Positions 7,071 to 13,438 of a stretch of 13,930 nt of DNA are shown here, one piece after another (the first letter of the stretch is position 1; every line of letters starts with the position of its first letter). The position numbers were made by a program, and so were the translations under genes. The stretch is from CAZOZK01 sp964584245. Its GTDB lineage: Bacteria > Patescibacteriota > Microgenomatia > UBA1400 > PJMF01. The stretch spans positions 1 through 13,930 of the forward strand of contig CAZOZK010000021.1 in NCBI GenBank assembly GCA_964584245.1, given 5' to 3'. The notes under the pieces are model-generated. The model was not told the origin of the DNA, searched no databases, and saw only the letters and a program-made list of their open reading frames with translations.

Positions 7071-8314
7071 ACGCCCTTTTTTGTGGTAGTTTTAATGCCC
7101 ATTGACTTGAGAATATCTCTAGCGGCTTGTCGGTCATCCCAAGGATACTCGGTTGTGCCGTAACACATACTTTGTTCGTGGCCTTTGCCAAATATGCCAA
7201 CAATATCGCCTTTTTTGGCAACTTGAGTCAAGGCGAAACGAATTGCATCTCCCCGATTGGCAATTGAAGTGATTTTATCGTGATGGGCAGTTAATTGTTC
7301 TTTCATTTGGCGAATAATACTCCAAATATCTTCTGTTCGTGGATCCTCAGCAGTAAAAATGACTTTATCTGCTAGTTCTGTGCTTATACGACCCATGAGC
7401 GGTCGTTTGCCCGTATCACGAAGTCCAGCACAGCCAAAAACAGCTATCAAGCGAGATTGTTTGTTGGGTAGTTGCTCGCGCAGCGCCTGCAGTGTAGATT
7501 GTAGAGCTTGTGGTGTGTGAGCGAAATCGACAATAACTCTAAAAGGAGTTTTCACTATCTCTTCCATTCTGCCTGGAATGCCCGCAAAGGTTTTGAGTCC
7601 AGCCATAAAATCAGCATTTGAGATACCAAGTTGCTGGGAAATAGCATAGACCAATCGAGCGTTTGAGTGGTTATATGCTTCAACAAATCGAGCTTTAATT
7701 GCTTCATTAACTTTGTAGTAGATGCTATCTTGAAGGCTGTAAGTATCAAATCGCTGGCGAACAGAACGTAAATGTCGTTTGAGCATTGGTGCAGATCCGT
7801 CATCATCATTAATAATCGCGAGCTCTGCAGAGGTCAAAATCTCTGCCTTAGCCTCGAGATAATTCTTGTAGGTAATGTGGTAATCAAGATGTTCGTGAGT
7901 AATATTGGTAAGTCCAGCAATAATTGGGTGGATTCCCCAGTTTCGATATTGATATGCGCCGTGGGAAGTCATCTCTAAAACAACATATTCAATACCGCGA
8001 TCAACCATTTTTCGAAGAATGCCGTGTAGTTGCGCTGGATCTGGTGAAGTTACGTGGAAGCCGGTATCAATAGTTTCGTCATCAATATAAGCTGCGACAG
8101 TGCTCAACAAAGCAACTCGTTTGCCGGCAGTTTTGAGTGTGTGATACAACAAAGTACTCGAGGTGGTTTTGCCATCGGTGCCGGTAATTGTAATGATTTT
8201 GAGTTGCTTGGCTGGATAGCGAAATTGTCGCTCTGCACGATAGCCACGAATCAACCCCGTCTTAACGAAATGATATGGTCGTTTGAGTCTATAAATGAGT
8301 GTATTGAGTGGCAT
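7067..8314 (-). CDS. murE: MurE-type Mur ligase lacking the N-terminal domain
   Basis: The 415-aa protein is an ATP-dependent amide ligase of the MurE group, which adds the third residue (diaminopimelate or lysine) to UDP-MurNAc-dipeptide. Motifs are the P-loop GTDGKTTS (45-52), EMTSHG (114-119), TNITHEHLDYH (136-146), Lys156 at the carbamylated-lysine position, GRME (248-251), DFAHTP (263-268), GCAGLRDTGKRP (294-304) and GKGHEQ (377-382). The P-loop lies only 45 residues in, so the usual uridine-binding domain of roughly 90-100 residues is missing. The amino-acid specificity motif is EDPR (323-326) rather than DNPR; the Arg that marks DAP-adding enzymes is kept. It starts 26 nt after the PBP gene and overlaps yvcK by 4 nt. 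Its acceptor and amino acid cannot be fixed from sequence alone. Confidence 0.82.
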   Translation of the reverse strand: MPLNTLIYRLKRPYHFVKTGLIRGYRAERQFRYPAKQLKIITITGTDGKTTSSTLLYHTLKTAGKRVALLSTVAAYIDDETIDTGFHVTSPDPAQLHGILRKMVDRGIEYVVLEMTSHGAYQYRNWGIHPIIAGLTNITHEHLDYHITYKNYLEAKAEILTSAELAIINDDDGSAPMLKRHLRSVRQRFDTYSLQDSIYYKVNEAIKARFVEAYNHSNARLVYAISQQLGISNADFMAGLKTFAGIPGRMEEIVKTPFRVIVDFAHTPQALQSTLQALREQLPNKQSRLIAVFGCAGLRDTGKRPLMGRISTELADKVIFTAEDPRTEDIWSIIRQMKEQLTAHHDKITSIANRGDAIRFALTQVAKKGDIVGIFGKGHEQSMCYGTTEYPWDDRQAARDILKSMGIKTTTKKGV

Positions 8315-8340
8315 AGTAATCTACTAACTAATCACGTCTA

Positions 8341-10197
8341 TTATACTTTATCCGGTGGTATTTCGAGAAGTAAATGTAATTTATTTGCTACTCGGTGCCA
8401 GAGTGGGGCGGCTGTTTCGGATGCCCAAGGTGACGTCGTTGGTTCAACTAACTTTACCAGCATAGCATATTTTGGATTTTGTGCGGGCGCGAAGCCCACA
8501 TAACTGGCAATTGTTCTATCATCTGCATAGCCTCCCTCGACGGCAATTTGGGCAGTTCCAGTTTTGGCAGCAACTGTATGTGTTTTCGATGTGGTCCATT
8601 TTGCCTCACCGTACTCGGCGGCGGCCACCATCATTTGGGTGGTTTTTTGTGCGGCTTCTGGTGATATCACTTTTCGTACCTCTTTTGGCTCCACAGCAAT
8701 AGTTGTGTTTGTGATGGGATCATACAGCGACTCGAGCAAACTAGGCTGCATCATCACTCCATTATTGGCGATGGTGGCGATTGCGCGGAGCAACTGCATA
8801 CTGGTGACCGATATTCCTTGACCAAACGATCGTGTTGCTAGCTCAATGGGTCCCCATTTTGTAGGAAACGGCGTGTCTCGGTCTTCTTGCATTTCGTCTG
8901 TAGTGTACTCGCCAATGCCAAATTGCTGCATGTAGTTTTTGAATGAATCTGCTCCAAGTTCCTGGGCAATGTAGACCATGGCGGTGTTATCGGATTTGCT
9001 CAAAGCTTCGGTCATAGTGACGTCTGGCGTGTACTGGTTGTTCCAGGTTTTAATTTCGTATTTTCCAATCCCGACTGGCTGTGCACAACGAGGGCATTTT
9101 GTATCTGGATTGATGACACCGGCGTCGAGTCCAGCCGCCACTGTCAACGGTTTGAACGTTGAACCAGGCTCATACAAATCTGAAACAGCCGAGTTTTTAT
9201 AGAGTTTTTGATCAAATTGATAAAATACTTCAGGGTCATAATTAGGATAACTGGCTAAGCCGAGAATTTTGCCGGTACTTGGATCCAAAACAATAATTTC
9301 ACCAGCCTGTGCTCCGTACCGCTCTAGGGCATTGCGAAGTTCAAGTTCAATAGTGTGCTGAACATCTCTACGAATACTCAGCTTTACATCTCGGCCATTA
9401 ATACCGTTTGGTTGAGATTTTGCCTTGAAAAGTTGAAAACCAAAAGCGCCGGTATCAATATTTGTCTGGAAATGTCTTTTTTTGAGTTCGTTATTGAGTG
9501 CCCCTTCGATACCAAAATAGCCAATGTCTTCACCATACGTGTCTTTGCCAACAAAACCAATCAGCTGAGCAGCCATGGAGCTCTCAGGGTATGAGCGAAT
9601 CATGTACGGATCAAAACCTATGCCGTTGATGTTTAGATTAGCAATGGCATCTTTAAGTTCTTGAGAAATTTTTGGCGCTAATGCAACCCAATTTGCATTG
9701 TTGTTTGTGAGGCGTGCAGATAGAGATGCGTTGATGGCTTGGACCGTGAAGGTTTCTGGATCAGTAGTTTTAGTTTCGACATTGAGAATTTCCCCAGACT
9801 GGGTTGCTGTTGTGGTATCACTATCAGTATCGGCAACAGCGTTTTTTTGCTCACCGAGTGATCGCGCCAACTTTGCTTCAAGTTCTTTGGCTTGTTTTTC
9901 GTAATACTGCGCAAGCAATGGGCTGATGGCAGAAATAGTCAGATTTGTATCAACAATATCTTTTGGAGTAGCAAATAATCGGTAGACCGTTTCGTTGCCA
10001 ACCAAGGTATAACCATCACTAGTAGTAATCGTCCCCCGTTTGCCAGAAAATGCTATGGTTTTTTGATATTGGGATTGGGCAATTGCCTCGAGAGAATCAC
10101 CTTTAATAATTTGCCAGTAAAATAGTCTGCCAATAATGGTAAAAAATCCCAGATAAATACAAATAGCAACTATCCAACTTCTTGATCTATATTTCAT
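8341..10197 (-). CDS. ftsI: Class B penicillin-binding protein, FtsI (PBP3) type transpeptidase
   Basis: This 618-aa septal transpeptidase candidate cross-links glycan strands made by FtsW. One N-terminal membrane anchor (about residues 8-28) leaves the rest outside the membrane. A pedestal domain follows, with the family KRGTI element (53-57). The transpeptidase domain has the catalytic SxxK motif STFK (346-349), SDN (402-404) and KTGT (545-548). Two oddities stand out: a Thr/Asp/Gln-rich, probably disordered insert at about 115-150 in the pedestal, and a CPRC pair (C368, C371) between the first two active-site motifs, placed where a disulphide or metal site is conceivable. Location after rsmH and the ftsL-like gene supports FtsI rather than a PBP2 partner of RodA. 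No Shine-Dalgarno site precedes the ATG. Confidence 0.92.
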   Translation of the reverse strand: MKYRSRSWIVAICIYLGFFTIIGRLFYWQIIKGDSLEAIAQSQYQKTIAFSGKRGTITTSDGYTLVGNETVYRLFATPKDIVDTNLTISAISPLLAQYYEKQAKELEAKLARSLGEQKNAVADTDSDTTTATQSGEILNVETKTTDPETFTVQAINASLSARLTNNNANWVALAPKISQELKDAIANLNINGIGFDPYMIRSYPESSMAAQLIGFVGKDTYGEDIGYFGIEGALNNELKKRHFQTNIDTGAFGFQLFKAKSQPNGINGRDVKLSIRRDVQHTIELELRNALERYGAQAGEIIVLDPSTGKILGLASYPNYDPEVFYQFDQKLYKNSAVSDLYEPGSTFKPLTVAAGLDAGVINPDTKCPRCAQPVGIGKYEIKTWNNQYTPDVTMTEALSKSDNTAMVYIAQELGADSFKNYMQQFGIGEYTTDEMQEDRDTPFPTKWGPIELATRSFGQGISVTSMQLLRAIATIANNGVMMQPSLLESLYDPITNTTIAVEPKEVRKVISPEAAQKTTQMMVAAAEYGEAKWTTSKTHTVAAKTGTAQIAVEGGYADDRTIASYVGFAPAQNPKYAMLVKLVEPTTSPWASETAAPLWHRVANKLHLLLEIPPDKV

Positions 10198-10214
10198 GTG
10201 ATGGCACAGTATAG

Positions 10215-10230
10215 CAAGTTATCAAACTTG
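10215..10230. repeat. Short inverted repeat upstream of ftsI
   Basis: A perfect 6-bp inverted repeat, CAAGTT-ATCA-AACTTG, fills part of the 41-nt gap between the ftsL-like stop and the ftsI start. A TATACT hexamer lies next to it on the minus strand. No T-tract follows, so it is not a typical terminator. It could be a small mRNA hairpin or a protein site, or chance. Confidence 0.3.
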
Positions 10231-10238
10231 AGTTAGAC

Positions 10239-10526
10239 TTATTTTAATGCGAGTTGATTGTTGAGTGATACCTGAAGAGGTGCAGTAATTGGTTCAAAAG
10301 TAAGTGTTTCATCTGAAACTACAGCAACTGCTTGAGCAAGTTGTACTGTCGATGAGTTTTGTGCTAGCTGTTGTTCTAGAGATACTTTTTGAGCACTCAG
10401 TTCTCGTAGTTCTGATCGATAGCCAATAACTACACTTCCGGTAAAAAGTGTTTCAAAAACTTTGTATCCTACAACACTAAGGACTAGTGCGAAGTAGGTG
10501 AGGTAGGTAAGTGTTTTTTTGTTCAT
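10239..10526 (-). CDS. FtsL-like small bitopic division protein
   Basis: The 95-aa product has the FtsL layout: a short Lys-containing N-terminus, one membrane segment (about residues 7-25), then an outside helix rich in Leu, Glu and Gln (about 36-62) that could form a coiled coil, and a short tail. FtsL sequences diverge strongly, so recognition comes from size, topology and position between rsmH and ftsI, where ftsL sits in most dcw clusters. In other bacteria FtsL, with FtsB and FtsQ, activates the FtsW-FtsI pair; no ftsB or ftsQ is in this window. It begins 49 nt after rsmH, with no Shine-Dalgarno site, and ends 41 nt before ftsI. Confidence 0.65.
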   Translation of the reverse strand: MNKKTLTYLTYFALVLSVVGYKVFETLFTGSVVIGYRSELRELSAQKVSLEQQLAQNSSTVQLAQAVAVVSDETLTFEPITAPLQVSLNNQLALK

Positions 10527-10575
10527 AGTTTTTGTGTTGGTTATTCGGTTGCTATTCAGGTTTTTATACTAGTTG

Positions 10576-11466
10576 TTATTTTTTTATAAATATTCGTAAT
10601 TTTGCGCTGCGAGATCGAGGATTCTTATCAACTTCCGCTTGATCTGGCTGTAGTAAATCGAGTGCTTCTCCATGTCCGGCTTGCTCTTGAGCTCTGAAAA
10701 AGTGTTTGACTAAACGATCTTCTCCTTCATGAAAAGCGATAGTGACTACTCTTCCACCTGGCTGAAGTAGTTTGATTGCTTGAGGAAGAACGTCTGCAAT
10801 ATTATCTAGCTCGCCGTTGACGATAATGCGCAGTGCTTGGAAGACCTTAGTTGCAGGATGCAATTTACTTCTATTTCGTTTGACTCTAGATATCAAATCA
10901 ACCAATTGACTGGTTGTTTGAATTGGGTTTGATCTTCGCTGAGTCACGATTGCTTTTGCAATTGCCCGTGCTGCTTCTTCGCCGCCATATTCTCTAAAAG
11001 AATCTGCAAGTTGTTGCTCGCTGAGTGCAGCCAGCAATTGTGCTGCTGTGACTCCCAGGCGATCATCCATGCGCATGTCCAGTGGACCGTTGCCGGTAAA
11101 GGAAAAACCTCTTTCTTGATTAGTTAACTGATCTACACTTGTGCCAAAATCAAACAAAATTCCTGCAAAGGTATTGTCTGTTTGTGCGGCATATTGTTCG
11201 ACTGTTGCGGTGAGTTGACTAAAGTTTGCGCGAGCAAGGATTAGTTTGCCCTCAGAAATATAGTCCGCTAAGAAAATGGTGCCGTAGTTGATGGCTTCTT
11301 GATCGTAATCAAATGCCAGCACGTTGCCGCCTTTTTCTAAGATAACCTTCGTGTGTCCACCGCGGCCAAATGTGCCATCGATATACCATTGTCCTGGCTT
11401 TATATCTAAAGCAGTAATGGTATCTGCTAACATAACTGGCTGGTGTTGTGCTTCTGGCGTTGTCAT
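10576..11466 (-). CDS. rsmH: RsmH (MraW), 16S rRNA m4C1402 methyltransferase
   Basis: RsmH methylates N4 of cytidine 1402 in the 16S rRNA decoding site, using S-adenosylmethionine. The 296-aa length is typical. Motifs in order are the N-terminal QHQPVML (7-13), the SAM-binding GTFGRGGHT (31-39) and AFDYD (51-55), LFDFGTSVDQL (104-114), RGFSF and LDMRMD (119-134), AFHEGEDRLVK (244-254; family SFHSLEDR) and the C-terminal NPRSRSAKLR (282-291). The start overlaps the mraZ stop by 4 nt (ATGA at 11463-11466), indicating a shared transcript and coupled translation. The EGED variant in place of SLED is a mild departure; identity is secure. Confidence 0.95.
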   Translation of the reverse strand: MTTPEAQHQPVMLADTITALDIKPGQWYIDGTFGRGGHTKVILEKGGNVLAFDYDQEAINYGTIFLADYISEGKLILARANFSQLTATVEQYAAQTDNTFAGILFDFGTSVDQLTNQERGFSFTGNGPLDMRMDDRLGVTAAQLLAALSEQQLADSFREYGGEEAARAIAKAIVTQRRSNPIQTTSQLVDLISRVKRNRSKLHPATKVFQALRIIVNGELDNIADVLPQAIKLLQPGGRVVTIAFHEGEDRLVKHFFRAQEQAGHGEALDLLQPDQAEVDKNPRSRSAKLRIFIKK

Positions 11467-11894
11467 ACTGTTTCTTTAGTTTCTATCTGCTCTGCTATCT
11501 GCTCGGCAGAGTTTTCGAGTGTGTCTAAGTACTTGTGGTAGCGGTTTTGATCCCAAAGTTCTATGTATTGGAAGCTACCAACCACGACCACTTCTTTTGT
11601 TAAGTGTGCAAACGTAGTCAAGTACTCGGGCAGTAATACTCGACCTTGTTTGTCTAATGTAACTAAGCGAGCGTCATTGACCATGTAGCGCATGAAGTCT
11701 CGATTTATTTTTTTTGTGAATGTGCGCTCTGAGAGCTCTTGTACTTGTTTCTCAAATGTTTCTGGTCGAAATAAAAATAATCCCCCATCTAAACCTCGAG
11801 TGATTATCCAATCACTACCAACTTCTCGGAATACTTTAGGCAAAGAAACTCTTCCTTTGTCTTCCAATCGGTGATAGTATCGACCTATAAACAT
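11463..11894 (-). CDS. mraZ: MraZ, AbrB-like transcriptional regulator of the dcw cluster
   Basis: MraZ binds DNA upstream of its own gene and controls the dcw cluster; it forms ring-shaped oligomers. The 143-aa protein has two tandem AbrB/SpoVT-like units, each with a DxxxR-type turn: YHRLEDKGRVSLP (7-19) and LVTLDKQGRVLLP (77-89). It is the first gene of the leftward run and overlaps rsmH by 4 nt. The start ATG at 11892-11894 has only a weak AGG about 14 nt upstream. Direct TGGTAA repeats just upstream resemble MraZ target boxes, suggesting autoregulation. Length and both repeats are complete. Confidence 0.95.
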   Translation of the reverse strand: MFIGRYYHRLEDKGRVSLPKVFREVGSDWIITRGLDGGLFLFRPETFEKQVQELSERTFTKKINRDFMRYMVNDARLVTLDKQGRVLLPEYLTTFAHLTKEVVVVGSFQYIELWDQNRYHKYLDTLENSAEQIAEQIETKETV

Positions 11895-11910
11895 TTTTTA
11901 TTCGGCCTAT

Positions 11911-11926
11911 TTACCATTTATTACCA
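11911..11926 (-). promoter_or_regulatory. Candidate MraZ operator: two TGGTAA boxes 10 bp apart
   Basis: On the minus strand TGGTAA occurs at 11921-11926 and again at 11911-11916, exactly 10 bp apart, beginning 17 nt upstream of the mraZ start. In E. coli MraZ binds TGGGN boxes repeated every 10 bp upstream of its own gene, so the TGG core and the one-turn spacing match, while the third G is T. A third box at the next 10-bp step is not conserved. The boxes overlap the predicted transcription start. Confidence 0.5.
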
Positions 11927-11931
11927 CTAAT

Positions 11932-11960
11932 ATAATCTCACCTGACCTCAATCGAGTAAA
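11932..11960 (-). promoter_or_regulatory. Candidate mraZ (dcw) promoter
   Basis: On the minus strand, TTTACT (11955-11960) lies 17 nt from GATTAT (11932-11937), which is preceded by TGA as in an extended -10. The overlapping TATATT at 11929-11934 is an alternative -10. Transcription would start near 11925, inside the first TGGTAA box, leaving a leader of about 30 nt. Motif evidence only. Confidence 0.4.
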
Positions 11961-12039
11961 CCCGCAACTTAATTCGGGTAAATTGTTAGACTAATTGTTT
12001 AATATAAGGATTTGAATTTGTTGAAAAATCGCAATGAGC

Positions 12040-12068
12040 TTGTGTGATGTACACTCGTCTGTTAGAAT
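12040..12068 (+). promoter_or_regulatory. Candidate promoter of the rightward orphan gene
   Basis: TTGTGT (12040-12045) and TAGAAT (12063-12068) are 17 nt apart, about 40 nt upstream of the orphan start. The -10 matches five of six consensus bases and the -35 three of six. A 6-bp inverted repeat, ATCAGA/TCTGAT (12067-12072 and 12082-12087), overlaps the -10 and the predicted start site and could be an operator or leader hairpin. Confidence 0.35.
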
Positions 12069-12111
12069 CAGATTTCATCATTCTGATGTGTAACAAATAT
12101 GTAAGGAGAGT

Positions 12112-12588
12112 ATGGGAAAAGGACCTAGAGCTGGAACAGAACAAGAAAATGATTTTGGTTTTGACAAAAATTCATTGGGAGAAACACAAGATGCTGCAAT
12201 TATTGGAAGTTATTTGCGAACAGTAATAAATGATTTGGCCATACCGAAAAATAGTATCTACACCCAAATATTAAATACTGAGTTATCACCAAATGATGCA
12301 ACATTGGGGAATCCAAATGTGTTTAAAGGACTTAATTACTTGATTGAAAATGTGAAAATGGCATATCTATTATCTGTTAAAGAAAATAGAAAAATTTATT
12401 TTAAGTTCTATGAAACAGTCTTTTATGTATCTGCGGATATTGTTGAGAATGATCAGAATAAAGCGAAAATTTCTGGTATTTTTGAACTTGTAGGAGTTCT
12501 AACTAGAGATAATGGTTATATTGATCGGGGATATTTTGGCGAATTAATAGATACAATTCGAAGTGAAATGAATCTAAGAGCAGAATAG
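12112..12588 (+). CDS. Hypothetical protein, A+T-rich orphan on the opposite strand
   Basis: I do not recognise this 158-aa protein. It is the only rightward gene. The ATG follows AAGGAG (12103-12108), the clearest Shine-Dalgarno site in the window though close to the start, which fixes the start. The N-terminal 25 residues are polar and Gly/Glu/Asp-rich, probably flexible. The middle (about 70-110) alternates helix-like and strand-like stretches, for example RKIYFKFYETVFYVSAD at 93-109. The C-terminus looks helical. I see no signal peptide, membrane segment or Cys cluster. Hand-counted G+C is about 31%, against about 40-42% in lines sampled from neighbours, and Asn, Lys and Ile are frequent. 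Composition, orientation and position between two operons suggest acquisition by transfer. It ends 17 nt from a converging gene. Confidence 0.7.
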   Translation: MGKGPRAGTEQENDFGFDKNSLGETQDAAIIGSYLRTVINDLAIPKNSIYTQILNTELSPNDATLGNPNVFKGLNYLIENVKMAYLLSVKENRKIYFKFYETVFYVSADIVENDQNKAKISGIFELVGVLTRDNGYIDRGYFGELIDTIRSEMNLRAE

Positions 12589-12603
12589 TCTTTGAATTAG
12601 ATT
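12571..12603. repeat. Inverted repeat at the convergent gene junction
   Basis: AATCTAA (12571-12577) and TTAGATT (12597-12603) form a perfect 7-bp inverted repeat with a 19-nt loop, spanning the end of the orphan and the 17-nt gap to the converging gene. It is A+T-rich with no T-tract, so at best a weak bidirectional terminator. Nothing else near here resembles one. Confidence 0.2.
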
Positions 12604-12605
12604 TC

Positions 12606-13433
12606 TCACTCACCAACCACAGCATACGCTTCCATGAGCTCTACGGTTGCGGTGGCGGTTTTGCCATCCACAGTGGTGTCAAACTTCTTCCAACTAGATC
12701 CGTTGTAACCAATGATACTTAGCGTTCCCTCTTCGTTGGCACGGATTGAAAGTGTTCCAGTTCCAGTCAAAGCTGAACTTGCGGTTAGTGAATAGATTTC
12801 AGAAACTAAGGTGCCGCCCAAATCACTTGCTGATCCTGGGTATCCTGGGGTGTTGTACACAATGCTAAAACGTACAGCTGCTAATGACTTTGATTCAAGC
12901 TGGAATTTTGCATCTTTGGAAGCAAGAGTTGTCTCACGTTTTGCGTTGTCAAAATAGCGCCAATCTTGTTTCACTGCATATTTGTCTTCACCTTCAAAAC
13001 GAGCTAACAACGTTCCCCCTTTAATATCGGTATGGTAGGTACATGCGCCACCGGCACTGCAGCTGCCAAACATGAGTTGAGTGCTGGCTGGAAGTGTATC
13101 AATTTCAAGTTGACCAAATGCACCTTGAAGTAAGGTACCAGCTTGGTACTCAAGTTCAAACTCCATAGCACTTGCTGGTTTTTTGATTTCAATTGCAGCT
13201 ATTTCAATATTTCGGCCATCTGCTTTTGGAATCAACTTAAGGTATGGTCTATCTGCAACAGCAATTTCATTGACAGGCTCGCTGATTTTTCTTCGAGCAG
13301 GTTGCTGGGTTGTTTCTGTTTGAGTTGTCTTTTTAGTTGATTGAAAAATAAAGAAGCCAGCTATGCCGAGTACTAAAACTCCGAGCACAATAACTGCGCC
13401 AATAATGAGGTGTTGTTTGTTCAATTTTTTCAT
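12606..13433 (-). CDS. Membrane-anchored extracytoplasmic protein of unknown function
   Basis: I do not recognise a family for this 275-aa protein. A Lys-rich N-terminus and one hydrophobic segment (about residues 9-31) give an N-in membrane anchor. A Thr/Gln/Lys-rich linker (about 32-58) leads to an outside domain of about 215 residues that alternates hydrophobic and polar residues and is rich in Gly, Thr and Ser, as in beta-sandwich folds. Two cysteines (C125 and C131) in SCSAGGACTYH may form a disulphide across a loop. The anchor-linker-beta domain layout recalls cohesin-like or surface-display proteins, but this is only an impression. The ATG lies 5 nt after the glyS stop, without a Shine-Dalgarno site, so it is probably cotranscribed with glyS and translated by reinitiation. 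Confidence 0.8.
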   Translation of the reverse strand: MKKLNKQHLIIGAVIVLGVLVLGIAGFFIFQSTKKTTQTETTQQPARRKISEPVNEIAVADRPYLKLIPKADGRNIEIAAIEIKKPASAMEFELEYQAGTLLQGAFGQLEIDTLPASTQLMFGSCSAGGACTYHTDIKGGTLLARFEGEDKYAVKQDWRYFDNAKRETTLASKDAKFQLESKSLAAVRFSIVYNTPGYPGSASDLGGTLVSEIYSLTASSALTGTGTLSIRANEEGTLSIIGYNGSSWKKFDTTVDGKTATATVELMEAYAVVGE

Positions 13434-13438
13434 ACGTT

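Noticed and set aside
8340..8345. TATAAT on the minus strand at the ftsI/murE junction as a murE promoter
   Set aside because: The -10 is perfect but I could find no convincing -35 at the right distance, and it overlaps the ftsI stop codon.
8054..8503. A 149-codon rightward frame spanning the murE/ftsI junction
   Set aside because: It is antisense to two well-supported genes and has no recognisable domain or ribosome site.
11943..11980. ACCCG/CGGGT inverted repeat upstream of mraZ as a terminator or riboswitch
   Set aside because: Only five base pairs around a 10-nt loop, no T-tract, and no recognisable riboswitch structure.
12044..12226. A 60-codon rightward frame overlapping the start of the orphan gene
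   Set aside because: It has no ribosome site, its start overlaps the candidate promoter, and it runs in a different frame from the better-supported gene that begins at 12112.
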